A DNA stretch of 64,000 nucleotides. It comes from Altererythrobacter sp. KTW20L. Lineage in GTDB: Bacteria; Pseudomonadota; Alphaproteobacteria; Sphingomonadales; Sphingomonadaceae. The stretch lies in NCBI RefSeq assembly GCF_023501975.1, contig NZ_JAMFLH010000008.1, positions 124,001-188,000 on the forward strand, read 5' to 3'. The notes under the pieces are model-generated. The model was not told the origin of the DNA, did not search any database, and saw only the letters and a program-made list of their open reading frames with translations. Position numbers and translations under genes: made by a program. Shown here in pieces: positions 17,855 to 26,348 of this stretch. The stretch's first letter is position 1, and each line of letters starts with the position of its first letter.

Positions 17855-18814
17855 ATGATTTCCTATCTCGAATTCGAAAAGCCCGTCGCCGCGATTGACG
17901 CCAAGATTGCCGAACTGCGCAGCGCCGCGGGCGAAGACGGCAGCGTGGACATCTCGAAAGAGCTGGTGCGGCTGGAAAAGAAGAGCGCGGACCTCCTTGC
18001 CGCGGCCTATTCCACGCTGTCGCCGTGGCAGAAAACGCAGGTCGCCCGCCATCCGGCACGCCCGCATTTTCGCGACTATGTGGAGCATTCGTTCTCCGAA
18101 TTCATCCCGCTTGGCGGTGACCGCTGCTATGGCGAGGACGAGGCAATCCTGGGCGGGCTGGCCACTCTGGATGGCCGCAAGGTCATGCTGATCGGCCACG
18201 AAAAGGGCAACGATACGCAAAGCCGTATCCGCCACAACTTCGGCATGGGCAAGCCGGAAGGCTACCGGAAGGCGATCCGGCTGATGGAAATGGCCGACCG
18301 CTTCGGCCTGCCGGTGGTGACCCTGGTCGATACCTCGGGCGCCTTTCCCGGCATCGAGGCGGAAGAGCGCGGCCAGGCCGAAGCCATTGCCCGTTCGACG
18401 GAGGCCTGCCTCGCACTCGGCGTGCCGATGGTCGCGGCCATCGTGGGCGAGGGTGGTTCCGGCGGCGCTGTCGCGCTCGCCAGCGCCGAACGGGTGCTGA
18501 TGTTCGAACACGCGGTCTATTCGGTGATCTCGCCCGAAGGCTGCGCATCCATCCTGTGGCGCACGGCGGAAAAGGCTCCGCAGGCCGCCGAAGCAATGAA
18601 GATGACCGCGCAGGACCTGGTGGGCCTGGGTGTGGTGGACCGCATCGTGCCCGAACCGATGGGCGGCGCACACCGCGATCCGGCAGCCGCCTCGGCCGCG
18701 CTGGCGGCAGCACTGGGCGAGGAACTCGATGCCCTGGCCGGGCACGATTCCGCTACGCTGAAACGGCTGCGCGAAGAACGCTTCCTGGCCATCGGCGAGG
18801 GGCTGGCGCGTTAG
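17855..18814 (+). CDS. accA: Acetyl-CoA carboxylase carboxyltransferase alpha subunit
   Basis: This 319-residue subunit forms the carboxyltransferase with AccD and makes malonyl-CoA for fatty-acid synthesis. The N-terminus YLEFEKPV with I-x-E-L and a coiled helix is typical. [38 protein letters not shown] and [11 protein letters not shown] follow in the family order, and the protein ends with the usual conserved segment. I chose ATG 17855, the only start giving the standard N-terminus. It begins 11 bases after the xerD stop. Confidence 0.96.
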   Translation: MISYLEFEKPVAAIDAKIAELRSAAGEDGSVDISKELVRLEKKSADLLAAAYSTLSPWQKTQVARHPARPHFRDYVEHSFSEFIPLGGDRCYGEDEAILGGLATLDGRKVMLIGHEKGNDTQSRIRHNFGMGKPEGYRKAIRLMEMADRFGLPVVTLVDTSGAFPGIEAEERGQAEAIARSTEACLALGVPMVAAIVGEGGSGGAVALASAERVLMFEHAVYSVISPEGCASILWRTAEKAPQAAEAMKMTAQDLVGLGVVDRIVPEPMGGAHRDPAAASAALAAALGEELDALAGHDSATLKRLREERFLAIGEGLAR

Positions 18815-18919
18815 GCTTTGCACCCGGCGCGGAACGAAAGCGCGCTCTACCGGTTTGTTTTCCGATCCCGATCTGGCAAAGATGTCAGGCCATAAGGGAT
18901 AAAAATTCGGGGAACAGCC

Positions 18920-20422
18920 ATGCCTTCTGTCACACATAGCCACCTGTCGCGTTTCACCAAGCTGGCGCTGGCGGGGTCCGCTGCCTTGTCGCTTGCCGCC
19001 TGTGCCACTGTGCCGGGTGCTGGCATAGCACCGGGATCGCCGATTACCGCAGCCGAAGCGCAGCAGGGCGCGCAGTACCACCCCCAGTTTATTGCCGAAT
19101 TCGGCGGCCAAATGACCGGCCCCTATGCGCAGTATGTCGAAAGCGTAGGCCAGGGTATTGCAGTACAGTCCGGACTGGCGACGACGCCCGGGGCGTTCAA
19201 TGTCACGCTGCTTAATTCCTCGGTCAATAATGCCTTCGCGGTGCCGGGAGGCTATGTCTATGTGACCCGCCAGCTCGTCGGCCTGATGAACAACGAGGCG
19301 GAACTGGCCGCTGTGCTTGGCCACGAAGTCGGCCACGTTGCCGCGCGGCATTCGGCCCGGCGACAGGCGGCAGCGCAGCGTAACCAGCTTGGCGGGCTCG
19401 GCGTCGCCATCCTGTCGAGCGTCCTGTTGGGCGGTGACAATCCGCTCGGCCAGCAGATCGCCGAGACAGCGATGCAGGGATCGCAGCTGCTCACCCTGTC
19501 CTATTCGCGCGGGCAGGAGATCGAGGCCGACAACCTTGGCGTCCAGTACCTGACCCGGGCGGGCTACGATCCGCGCTCGATGGCCACCTTGCTGCAGAGC
19601 CTGGCGGCGCAGAACTCGCTCGATGCGCAGCTTCAGGGCCGCAACGATGCGACAATGCCGGCCTGGGCCTCGACCCACCCCGATCCCGCCAGCCGGGTGC
19701 AGAATGCCCTGGCACAGGCCCAGGCGACCGGCGCGGGCGGCGTAACCAACCGCGAGGTCTTCATGCGCCGGATCGACGGGTTGACCTATGGCGACGATCC
19801 GGCCCAGGGCGTGATCGAGGGCAGCCAGTTCATCCATCCCGACCTGCGGCTGAGCTTCACCGCGCCGCAGGGCTTCTACATGGTCAACGGCACCAGCGCA
19901 GTCTCGATCAACGGCGATGCGGGGCGGGCGCAGCTGACGACGGCAGCTTTTGACGGCAATCTGGAGAACTATGTCCGGACCGCGTTCCGCACACTGGGTG
20001 GACAGCAGCAGCAACTTGCGCCGCAGAACATGCAGCGCACCACTGTCAACGGCATCCAGGCAGTGTTCGGTGGTGCCCGGGTCAACAACGGACAGCAGGA
20101 AGTGGACGTGACGGTCTTCGCCTACGATTTTGGCGGCGGCAGGGCCTATCACTTCGCGGCCATTACCCCGGCGGGGCAGGCGGGCGTATTCAACTCGATG
20201 TACAATTCGATGTCGCGCATCACTGCCCAGCAGGCGGCGCAGGTGGTTCCCCGGGTGATCGACATTGTCACCGCCGCGCGCAGCGATACGGTGCAGACCC
20301 TGGCGCGGCGCATGGCCTATACCGATGCGCAGGAAGCGCGTTTCCGCGTGCTCAACGGAATGTCGGGCAGCGATGCGGTAGTGCCGGGTCAGCAGTACAA
20401 GATTGTGGTCCGGTCGAACTAG
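18920..20422 (+). CDS. M48 family metalloprotease, lipoprotein (BepA/YfgC-like)
   Basis: This is a 500-residue envelope protease. The lipobox SLAAC puts the lipid-anchored Cys at residue 28. The zinc motif HEVGHVAARH begins at His135, with Glu136 as base and His139 as ligand. The third ligand is in SRGQEIEADNLG near residue 200. The C-terminal ~60 residues (LARRMAYTDAQE, then VPGQQYKIV) look like a LysM-type or DUF-type tail that may contact peptidoglycan. Family members degrade or fold outer-membrane proteins such as LptD and BamA. A strong terminator follows the stop. Confidence 0.9.
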   Translation: MPSVTHSHLSRFTKLALAGSAALSLAACATVPGAGIAPGSPITAAEAQQGAQYHPQFIAEFGGQMTGPYAQYVESVGQGIAVQSGLATTPGAFNVTLLNSSVNNAFAVPGGYVYVTRQLVGLMNNEAELAAVLGHEVGHVAARHSARRQAAAQRNQLGGLGVAILSSVLLGGDNPLGQQIAETAMQGSQLLTLSYSRGQEIEADNLGVQYLTRAGYDPRSMATLLQSLAAQNSLDAQLQGRNDATMPAWASTHPDPASRVQNALAQAQATGAGGVTNREVFMRRIDGLTYGDDPAQGVIEGSQFIHPDLRLSFTAPQGFYMVNGTSAVSINGDAGRAQLTTAAFDGNLENYVRTAFRTLGGQQQQLAPQNMQRTTVNGIQAVFGGARVNNGQQEVDVTVFAYDFGGGRAYHFAAITPAGQAGVFNSMYNSMSRITAQQAAQVVPRVIDIVTAARSDTVQTLARRMAYTDAQEARFRVLNGMSGSDAVVPGQQYKIVVRSN

Positions 20423-20461
20423 TTGGCGGAAGTTTGGCTTGTTCGAGATAGCGGACAAAGG

Positions 20462-20498
20462 AAGGGGCGGCAGGTTTCCCTGCCGCCCCTTGATTTTT
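20462..20498 (+). terminator. Rho-independent terminator after the M48 protease gene
   Basis: A 13-bp stem (AAGGGGCGGCAGG, 20462-20474, with CCTGCCGCCCCTT, 20479-20491) closes a 4-base loop and is followed by GATTTTTTG. The T-run is on the plus-strand side, so it serves the protease gene. It also separates that transcript from the opposing pilin genes. Confidence 0.9.
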
Positions 20499-20522
20499 TG
20501 GCTTTGAACTAGCCTTAGATCG

Positions 20523-20699
20523 TTATTCGGCAGTCGCGGCTTCGAGTTCGCCCGACACTTCATTGAAGGTGTTTTCGAGCTCGCCGCCCACGCCGTTCAG
20601 CGCGGTGATGGCAGCAACGGCGATCAGAGCAGCGATCAGGCCATATTCAATGGCGGTGGCGCCGGCTTCGTCGCGCAGCATGTTCTTGAAGAAGGTCAT
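20523..20699 (-). CDS. Flp/Fap-type pilin subunit (copy 1)
   Basis: This is a 58-residue prepilin. The sequence EAGATAIEYGLIAAL around residues 11-25 is the Flp signature: prepilin peptidase cuts after the Gly (G then four residues then E-Y), leaving a mature N-terminus followed by a hydrophobic helix to about residue 35. The acidic C-terminal part ends EAATAE. The leader is MTFFKNMLRDEAG. The product forms Tad-type adhesive pili. No tad/cpa assembly genes are in the window, so those must lie elsewhere. Confidence 0.9.
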   Translation of the reverse strand: MTFFKNMLRDEAGATAIEYGLIAALIAVAAITALNGVGGELENTFNEVSGELEAATAE

Positions 20700-20792
20700 G
20701 ATAGTCTCCTGGTTTTCAGTCTTCGGTACCCGATCCGACCCAGTTTCCCGTCCGGACGAATTGCGTTTTAAATACGATGTGTTGATAAATTA

Positions 20793-20978
20793 CTAAAGGT
20801 CTCGGGCGTTCTGGACATTGGTCTCAATGTCGTCGAACATGTCATTGGCCTCATTGGCGAACGTTGAAAGCGCGCCCATCATGGCAATAACGATCAGGCT
20901 TGCGATCAGACCGTATTCAATAGCAGTTGCGCCACTTTCGTCGCGCAGCAAGCTCTTGATGATGGCAATTCCCGACAT
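20793..20978 (-). CDS. Flp/Fap-type pilin subunit (copy 2)
   Basis: The 61-residue prepilin carries SGATAIEYGLIASLIVIAM, the same cleavage and helix signature as the neighbouring copy. It differs in the leader (MSGIAIIKSLLRDE) and the C-terminal tail (NEANDMFDDIETN). It lies 93 bases upstream of copy 1 on the same strand, so they may be co-transcribed. It is divergent from the Nudix gene at 21049. The two copies have clearly diverged, so this is an old duplication. Confidence 0.9.
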   Translation of the reverse strand: MSGIAIIKSLLRDESGATAIEYGLIASLIVIAMMGALSTFANEANDMFDDIETNVQNARDL

Positions 20979-21048
20979 CAGGTGGATCCCTCGTACAATC
21001 TGCTACCTGCGATTTTCGCATTTAATTGCTAACGAATGGTTGAGAGGC

Positions 21049-21468
21049 ATGCCGAGGGTGGAAAGTAATCCGACATGGATGGCAGTCGTGGCCCTGGCAT
21101 TGCGGGACGATGCCGGCCGCCTGCTGCTGCAACGGCGCCCCTCGCACAAGCATCACGGCGGCCTGTGGGAATTCCCCGGTGGCAAGGTAGAAACCAAGGA
21201 AACTCCGCGACTTGCGCTGGTGCGGGAGATTGCCGAGGAGCTCGGGATCGCCATCGAAGCCAGTTCACTTTCGCCGCTCCTGGTGGCGGACGAAGGGGTC
21301 GGGGGGCGGGTTGTCCTGTTTCTTTACAGTGCCACTTGCTGGAGCGGTCCGATCGTGCCGCACGAAGGGCAGGAGTGGGGCTGGTTCGCAGCGAGAGAGG
21401 CCGCTGCGCTGGACCTCGCCCCGATGGATCGCGACCTGCTGGCGAGAATGTCCACTTCACCCCGATAG
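21049..21468 (+). CDS. mutT: 8-oxo-dGTP diphosphatase (MutT-type Nudix hydrolase)
   Basis: The 139-residue protein has a complete Nudix box: GKVETKETPRLALVREIAEE, that is G-x5-E-x7-R-E-x-x-E-E followed by LGI, around residues 44-67. The flanks LLLQRRPSHKHHGGLWEFPGG before it and GQEWGWF near residue 115 are MutT-specific. It would remove mutagenic 8-oxo-dGTP from the nucleotide pool. ATG 21049 has GAGAG just upstream; ATG 21079 inside the frame would give a shorter form. tRNA-Arg follows 47 bases later. Confidence 0.9.
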   Translation: MPRVESNPTWMAVVALALRDDAGRLLLQRRPSHKHHGGLWEFPGGKVETKETPRLALVREIAEELGIAIEASSLSPLLVADEGVGGRVVLFLYSATCWSGPIVPHEGQEWGWFAAREAAALDLAPMDRDLLARMSTSPR

Positions 21469-21515
21469 CCTATTGCCAAGCCCACCCAGCCCCCTTATGT
21501 GGCCCCCTCCAATGC

Positions 21516-21592
21516 GCGCCCGTAGCTCAGCTGGATAGAGCACCAGACTACGAATCTGGGGGCCGGAGGTTCGAATCCTTCCGGGCGCGCCA
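21516..21592 (+). tRNA. tRNA-Arg(ACG)
   Basis: A 77-base cloverleaf with an encoded CCA end. The acceptor arms GCGCCCG/CGGGCGC pair fully, with discriminator G. The D arm begins AGCTCAGCTGGATAGAGC. The anticodon stem CCAGA/TCTGG closes a loop CTACGAA with anticodon ACG, and the T arm GGAGGTTCGAATCCTTCC is canonical. ACG is normally deaminated to ICG, reading CGU, CGC and CGA. Confidence 0.97.
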
Positions 21593-21633
21593 ACACAAAA
21601 GCCCGTTCCCGCAAGGGAGCGGGCTTTTGTGTT
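21592..21633 (+). terminator. Terminator hairpin directly after tRNA-Arg
   Basis: The arms AACACAAAAGCCCG (21592-21605) and CGGGCTTTTGTGTT (21620-21633) are perfect complements. They are extended inward by TTCCC/GGGAG-like pairing around a GCAA tetraloop. The TTTTGTGTT on the descending arm acts as the U-rich tract. It starts at the last base of the tRNA. Confidence 0.85.
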
Positions 21634-21711
21634 GGTGGGTCACAGAAGGTTCGAGCTTCGGACTCGGAGGCGCGCAGCGCCGGAGAGGGGCGGGAGCGCA
21701 GCGACCGTCTC

Positions 21712-21726
21712 AATCCTTCCGGGCGC
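21712..21726. repeat. Short copy of the tRNA-Arg 3' end (att-like direct repeat)
   Basis: AATCCTTCCGGGCGC at 21712-21726 repeats exactly the tRNA-Arg 3' segment at 21574-21588. The DNA between (21634-21711) has no gene and includes a second T-arm-like piece, GAAGGTTCGAGC, near 21650. This pattern resembles the far attachment site left when an element leaves a tRNA gene, but it may be a degenerate tRNA duplication. Confidence 0.5.
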
Positions 21727-21807
21727 ACCCCCTCCTTTTGGCCATGCGCGGAACCTTGCCCGCGGTCTCCGGTTCTAACCCAAGATAAGCAACCAGGGGA
21801 CGCACCC

Positions 21808-22296
21808 GTGACCAACACAGACATTTTCGCCCGCCTCAAGGAAGATCATGATCGCCACCGCGCATTGCTGCGGTCGATTGAACGGGCGGAGGGCGACAAC
21901 GACAAGCGCGTCGAACTGTTCGAGCAGTTTACCATCGAGGTGAAAGCCCATGCCGCCGCCGAGGAGCAGGCGCTTTATTCCACGATGATGCGCAAGCCCG
22001 CCACCACCGACGAAACACGCCATTCGGTGGCAGAGCACCACGAGATCGAGGAAATGCTCAACGACCTTGCGGCGACCGAACCCGGGACTGAAGACTGGGA
22101 TGACAAGTTCGGCGATCTGCAGCACGATTATCTGCATCACATCGACGAGGAAGAAGAAGATCACTTCCCCGACTTCGACAAGCACCTGACTGCCGAGGAC
22201 GAGGAGCACATGCGGGCGGTATTCGATCGCCGCAAGAAAGCCGAGAAGGCCGAGGCGAAGATTACGCCCGAAAAGCTCGAGGACGCCAAGGACTGA
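21808..22296 (+). CDS. Hemerythrin HHE-domain protein
   Basis: This is a 162-residue, very acidic helical protein. Candidate di-iron ligands appear in the family order: EDHDRHRAL near residue 13, VKAHAAAEEQALY near 47, EHHEIEEML near 76, and YLHHIDEEEEDHFP near 109. The C-terminus is a charged Lys/Glu coil. HHE proteins bind O2 or NO, or buffer iron, under stress. GTG or ATG upstream gives no better start. It is followed 24 bases later by the PLD-family gene. Confidence 0.9.
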   Translation: MTNTDIFARLKEDHDRHRALLRSIERAEGDNDKRVELFEQFTIEVKAHAAAEEQALYSTMMRKPATTDETRHSVAEHHEIEEMLNDLAATEPGTEDWDDKFGDLQHDYLHHIDEEEEDHFPDFDKHLTAEDEEHMRAVFDRRKKAEKAEAKITPEKLEDAKD

Positions 22297-22320
22297 TACA
22301 GCAGGGAAGGGGGCACAAAC

Positions 22321-23859
22321 TTGCCATCAGATAATGCCGATGCCTCCGTGGACGAGGCCGGCTCGGTCGAACCCGGGGTGTGGCGCTATGCCCGCGCCAC
22401 CCGGGCGACGCTGGTCATCGATGGCGAGGACTACTTTGCCCGCATCCAGCAAGCCATGCTCAAGGCGCGCCAGCGGATCCTGCTGATCGGGTGGGATTTC
22501 GACACCCGTATCCATCTCGCGCAAGGTCGGCGCTGGTGGCACAAGGGCACGAAGCGGGAATATCCACGCCGGCTCGGCAGTTTCATCCCGTGGCTGGCGC
22601 GGCACAATCCCGACCTCGAAATCCGCATCCTCAAGTGGAGCATCGGGGTATTCAAGTTCTTCTCGCGCGGGACGATGATGCTCGATCTGGTGCGCTGGGC
22701 ACCGCACAGGCGGATCGATTTCAAGTTCGACACCGCCCATCCTGTCGGCTGCAGCCATCACCAGAAGATCGTGGTGATCGACGAGTGTTTCGCTGTCTGC
22801 GGCGGAATCGACATGACTGCGGGCCGCTGGGACACGCGCGAGCACCTTGAGCACGATCCCAACCGCCAGTCGCCCGGCGGCGGATACTGCGGACCGTGGC
22901 ACGACGTGGCGATGATGATGGAAGGCGAGGTGGCCACTGCTCTTGCGGATCTGGGCCATTCCCGGTGGGAACACGCGGGCGGCAAGAAGCTGCATCGCTG
23001 CAGCATACCTCAGGACAGCGCCTGGCCCGATGGTCTGTCGGCGGACTTCGAGAACGTCGAGATCGGCATCGCCCGCAGCCGTGCCGAACATGGCGGCCTT
23101 GCTCGCATCGACGAGGTTGAGGAGCTGTTCTGCCGCCAGATCGCCGAAGCGCGGCATTTCATTTATGCCGAAAACCAGTACTTCGCCAGTCGCGCCATCG
23201 GCGAAGCCATCGTCAAACGGCTGGCAGAGCCCGATCCACCCGAAGTGGTGATCGTCCACCCCGCCAACGCCGATGGCTGGGTGGAGGAACTGGCGATGGA
23301 CTCGGCCCGCGCCACCCTGCTCGAAGCCATCCGCGCCGCCGATGTGAAGCATCGATTCCACATCTACTCACCATATTCCGGCGACACGCCGATCTATGTC
23401 CATGCCAAGCTGATGGTGGTGGACGACAAGATCCTGCGGGTTGGTTCGGCCAACTTCAACAACCGTTCGATGGGCCTCGACAGCGAGTGCGACGTGTTCA
23501 TCGATGCGCGGCGGCCGGGCAACGATCATGCCTCCGCCGATATCCGCCGCTTGCGCTTGTCGCTCCTTGCCGAACATTGCGGGGCGGAACTCGACGAGGT
23601 GGAGCGGCTGATCGACCAGGCAGGGTCGATGGCGGGGATGATCGCGGCGCTGGGGGACAAGCCCGGCTGCCGCCTGCGCCCGTTCCATCCCCCGCAGAAC
23701 GGCGAGCTGGCCGCCTTGCTGGCCGAGAACGAAGTGCTCGACCCCGAGCATCCCGACCAGATGTTCGGATTATCTGACCGCAGGCGTGGCCTTTTGCGTC
23801 CGGGAAGCCTATTGGCGAGGGCCAGAGACAGACTGGCAAGGAAAAGACACAAGAAATGA
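22321..23859 (+). CDS. Phospholipase D-like / cardiolipin synthase-like protein
   Basis: This 512-residue protein has two PLD domains. The first HKD motif is HHQKIVVIDECFAVCGGID near residue 143; the second is HAKLMVVDDKILRVGSANFNNRS near residue 362. Both retain the His, Lys and Asp needed for the phosphatidyl-enzyme mechanism. No signal peptide is seen. The start is TTG at 22321, preceded by GGGAAGGGGG; no ATG occurs before the conserved region. It could be a phospholipase D or a transphosphatidylase making cardiolipin-like lipids. Its TGA overlaps the folE ATG by four bases. Confidence 0.88.
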   Translation: MPSDNADASVDEAGSVEPGVWRYARATRATLVIDGEDYFARIQQAMLKARQRILLIGWDFDTRIHLAQGRRWWHKGTKREYPRRLGSFIPWLARHNPDLEIRILKWSIGVFKFFSRGTMMLDLVRWAPHRRIDFKFDTAHPVGCSHHQKIVVIDECFAVCGGIDMTAGRWDTREHLEHDPNRQSPGGGYCGPWHDVAMMMEGEVATALADLGHSRWEHAGGKKLHRCSIPQDSAWPDGLSADFENVEIGIARSRAEHGGLARIDEVEELFCRQIAEARHFIYAENQYFASRAIGEAIVKRLAEPDPPEVVIVHPANADGWVEELAMDSARATLLEAIRAADVKHRFHIYSPYSGDTPIYVHAKLMVVDDKILRVGSANFNNRSMGLDSECDVFIDARRPGNDHASADIRRLRLSLLAEHCGAELDEVERLIDQAGSMAGMIAALGDKPGCRLRPFHPPQNGELAALLAENEVLDPEHPDQMFGLSDRRRGLLRPGSLLARARDRLARKRHKK

Positions 23860-24464
23860 GCAGCCTGGTCGGGCCGGACGAAGACGATCCGCGCGGCAAG
23901 CCGAAAGTCCCGGACGATGTGCAGGACGCAATCCGCACGCTTATCCGCTGGGCAGGGGACGATCCCGAGCGCGAGGGCCTGCTCGATACGCCGGCCCGCG
24001 TGGCGCGTGCCTGGCGCGAATACTGCCAGGGCTATGGCGAGGATCCCGCGCACCACCTGTCCCGCGTGTTCGAGGAAGTGGGCGGCTATGACGAGATCGT
24101 GCTGCTGAAGGACATCCCGTTCCAGAGCCATTGCGAACACCACATGGCGCCGATCATCGGCAAGGCGGCGATTGCCTACCTGCCGACCAACCGTGTCGTC
24201 GGCATCTCCAAGTTGGCCCGCGTGCTGCATGGCTATGCCCGGCGGCTGCAGATCCAGGAACGGCTGACCGCCGAAGTGGCGCAGTGCATCTGGGAGCATC
24301 TTTCGCCCAAGGGCGTGGCCGTGGTGATCGAGGCGAGCCATGCCTGCATGACCGCGCGCGGCGTACGTACGCCAGGTGTCAACATGGTCACCAGCCGGGT
24401 CATGGGCACTTTCCGGCGGGACGAGAAGAGCCGCCAGGAAGTCCTGAAGCTGATGGGCTATTGA
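23856..24464 (+). CDS. folE: GTP cyclohydrolase I
   Basis: The 202-residue enzyme converts GTP to 7,8-dihydroneopterin triphosphate, the first step of folate synthesis. DTPARVARAW near residue 44 precedes the zinc and catalytic segment SHCEHHMAPIIGKAAIAY near 91. SKLARVLHGYARRLQIQERLT and ASHACMTARGV (second zinc Cys) follow. It is of the classical zinc-dependent type. It is coupled by a 4-base overlap (ATGA) to the upstream PLD-family gene. Confidence 0.95.
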   Translation: MSSLVGPDEDDPRGKPKVPDDVQDAIRTLIRWAGDDPEREGLLDTPARVARAWREYCQGYGEDPAHHLSRVFEEVGGYDEIVLLKDIPFQSHCEHHMAPIIGKAAIAYLPTNRVVGISKLARVLHGYARRLQIQERLTAEVAQCIWEHLSPKGVAVVIEASHACMTARGVRTPGVNMVTSRVMGTFRRDEKSRQEVLKLMGY

Positions 24465-24509
24465 TGCTGCGCGGGTTCGCAACACGACAAGCATAGTGAA
24501 AGGCATGGA

Positions 24510-25802
24510 ATGACAGCGCTGTATGTGCGCGGGGGCCAGCGGCTCCAGGGCAGGATCGAACCTTCGGCCAACAAGAACGCAGTGCTGCCGGTGCTGTGCG
24601 CAACCCTGCTCACCGATGCGCCGATTATCTTGCGCAACGTGCCCGAGATTACCGACGTGTCCCGCATCCATGATTTCTTCGCCGAACTGGGCACTACGGT
24701 GCACTGGGACAAGGCAGCCAAGACGCTGGAGATCGACCACTCGACGATTTCATCAGGTGCCCGCGCCACCCTGCCGCAGGCCATGCGTGCAAGCATCATG
24801 ATGATCCCCGGCCTGCTCGCCCGGCTGGGCGAAGCGCGGCTGGAGAACGAGGTCAAGGGCTGCACGCTTGGCGCGCGCGAGATCGATCCGCACGTGGCCG
24901 TGTTCAAGGCCTTCGGAGCCGAAGTGTCCAATGAGGACCGCAACATCGTCTTCCGCAAGCGCGGGAAGGGCGAGGGGACACGGATGTGGCTGGAATATGC
25001 CAGCGTCACCACGACCGAAAACTTCATCATCAGCGCGCTGACCGCCAATGGCACCAGCCAGATCGTCAACGCCGCCTGCGAGCCGCACGTGCAGGAAATG
25101 TGCGCCTTCCTCGAAGCCATGGGCGCGCGCATCCGCGGCAAGGGGACATCCATGGTGTCGGTCGATGGCGGCGTGGAACTGCACGGGGCGGATTACACAT
25201 TCGTGGAGGATTTCCATGAGGTGGCGACATTCCTCGCGCTCGCCGCAGTCACCGGCGGCGATGTGTCGGTGCGCAATTCGCAGCCTGAAAACTTCATGCT
25301 GATCGACCAGACCTTCGCCAAATTTGGCGCCCATGTGGAGCACAAGGACGGTTTTTCCCGGCTCCAGGCACCTGACGAGCTGGTGGTGCAGTCGAACTTC
25401 ACCAGCCACCTCATCACCAAGGTGGAGGCCGCGCCCTGGCCCTATATTCCGGCTGACCTGCTGCCGATCTTCATTGCGCTGGGCGTCAAGGCCAAAGGCC
25501 AGACGATGTTCTGGAACAAGGTCTATGAAGGCGGCCTTACCTGGCACACCGAACTCGCCCTGTTCGGCGCGCACACCCTGCTGTGCGATCCGCACCGGCT
25601 GATTACTTTCGGCGGCAGCCGCCTGGTGCCCGCCACGGTGACCAGCCCCTATATCATCCGCGTGGCCATCGCGATGCTGATGGTGGCCGCCTCCATCGAC
25701 GGGGAATCGACCATCCTCGACGCCGACCCGATCCGCCGCGCCCATCCCAACTTTGTGCCCAACATCGATTCGCTGGGCGTGAATGTGGAATGGGAAAGCT
25801 GA
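24510..25802 (+). CDS. MurA-like UDP-GlcNAc 1-carboxyvinyltransferase (divergent)
   Basis: This 430-residue EPSP-synthase-fold enzyme would add enolpyruvate to UDP-GlcNAc for peptidoglycan. Lys22-Asn23 (SANKNAVLP), the catalytic-loop Cys118 (KGCTLGAREIDPH) and Asp316 (YIPADLL) match the MurA active-site positions. Other boxes are altered: SGAKNA is SANKNA, the usual TDMQAQ stretch reads PADLLPI, and the RGYE box near the end reads IRRAHPNF. It may be the main MurA of this lineage or a second paralog, and the sequence alone cannot decide. For that reason no gene symbol is given. A strong terminator follows. Confidence 0.78.
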   Translation: MTALYVRGGQRLQGRIEPSANKNAVLPVLCATLLTDAPIILRNVPEITDVSRIHDFFAELGTTVHWDKAAKTLEIDHSTISSGARATLPQAMRASIMMIPGLLARLGEARLENEVKGCTLGAREIDPHVAVFKAFGAEVSNEDRNIVFRKRGKGEGTRMWLEYASVTTTENFIISALTANGTSQIVNAACEPHVQEMCAFLEAMGARIRGKGTSMVSVDGGVELHGADYTFVEDFHEVATFLALAAVTGGDVSVRNSQPENFMLIDQTFAKFGAHVEHKDGFSRLQAPDELVVQSNFTSHLITKVEAAPWPYIPADLLPIFIALGVKAKGQTMFWNKVYEGGLTWHTELALFGAHTLLCDPHRLITFGGSRLVPATVTSPYIIRVAIAMLMVAASIDGESTILDADPIRRAHPNFVPNIDSLGVNVEWES

Positions 25803-25815
25803 GCACCTGACACAA

Positions 25816-25843
25816 AAAAGGGCGCCTCGCCGGGCGCCCTTTT
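25816..25843. terminator. Bidirectional terminator between the murA-like gene and the peroxiredoxin gene
   Basis: The arms AAAAGGGCGCC (25816-25826) and GGCGCCCTTTT (25833-25843) close a 6-base loop. A-rich and T-rich flanks on both sides give a U-tract in either direction. It ends the murA-like gene on the plus strand and the peroxiredoxin gene on the minus strand. Confidence 0.92.
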
Positions 25844-25865
25844 CCTTGGTCGCTTTCAGGCAGGC

Positions 25866-26348
25866 TTAGAGCTGGCCGAGCATATGCTCCGCGCTCGAGA
25901 CCTTGAATTCGCCCGGGCCTTCGACATTCACTTCCTCGACCACGCCATCGTTGACGATCAGCGAGTAGCGCTGGCTGCGGTGCCCCATGCCGAAGCCGGT
26001 GAAATCGGCATCGAGGCCCAGCGCCTTGGCGAAATCGCCATTGCCGTCGGCCAGCATGGTGATGTCGTCAGAGCCGCCGCTCTTGTTCCAGGCGCCCAGC
26101 ACGAAGGCATCGTTGACTGCGGTGCAGGCGATCTCGTCAACGCCCTTGGCCTTCAGGTCGGCAGCCTTTTCGACAAAGCCCGGCAGGTGCTTGGCCGAAC
26201 AGGTGGGGGTGAAGGCTCCCGGCACGGCGAACAGGGCCACTTTGCGGCCGGCGAAGAAATCGCCGCTTTGCACCTTGTCGGGGCCGTCTGCGGTCACTTT
26301 GACCAGCGTTACGTCGGCGGGAAGCTTGTCGCCTTTGGAAATCGTCAT
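25866..26348 (-). CDS. Peroxiredoxin (Prx5 type)
   Basis: The 160-residue thiol peroxidase reduces H2O2 and alkyl hydroperoxides. The active site is [16 protein letters not shown] with the peroxidatic Cys50. A second Cys75 (EIACTAVND) sits at the position typical of Prx5 relatives. [11 protein letters not shown] near residue 125 contains the conserved Arg and the tight turn. The start is ATG 26348; a longer in-frame reading to 26552 adds Pro-rich sequence unlike the family. It is divergent from ahcY. The reductant may be the thioredoxin or glutathione system encoded elsewhere in this window. Confidence 0.93.
   Translation of the reverse strand: MTISKGDKLPADVTLVKVTADGPDKVQSGDFFAGRKVALFAVPGAFTPTCSAKHLPGFVEKAADLKAKGVDEIACTAVNDAFVLGAWNKSGGSDDITMLADGNGDFAKALGLDADFTGFGMGHRSQRYSLIVNDGVVEEVNVEGPGEFKVSSAEHMLGQL

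Noticed and set aside
20761-20803. CtrA-type site (TTAA-N7-TTAA) before the pilin genes
   Set aside because: A TTAA is present at 20768 but no second half-site lies at the right spacing.
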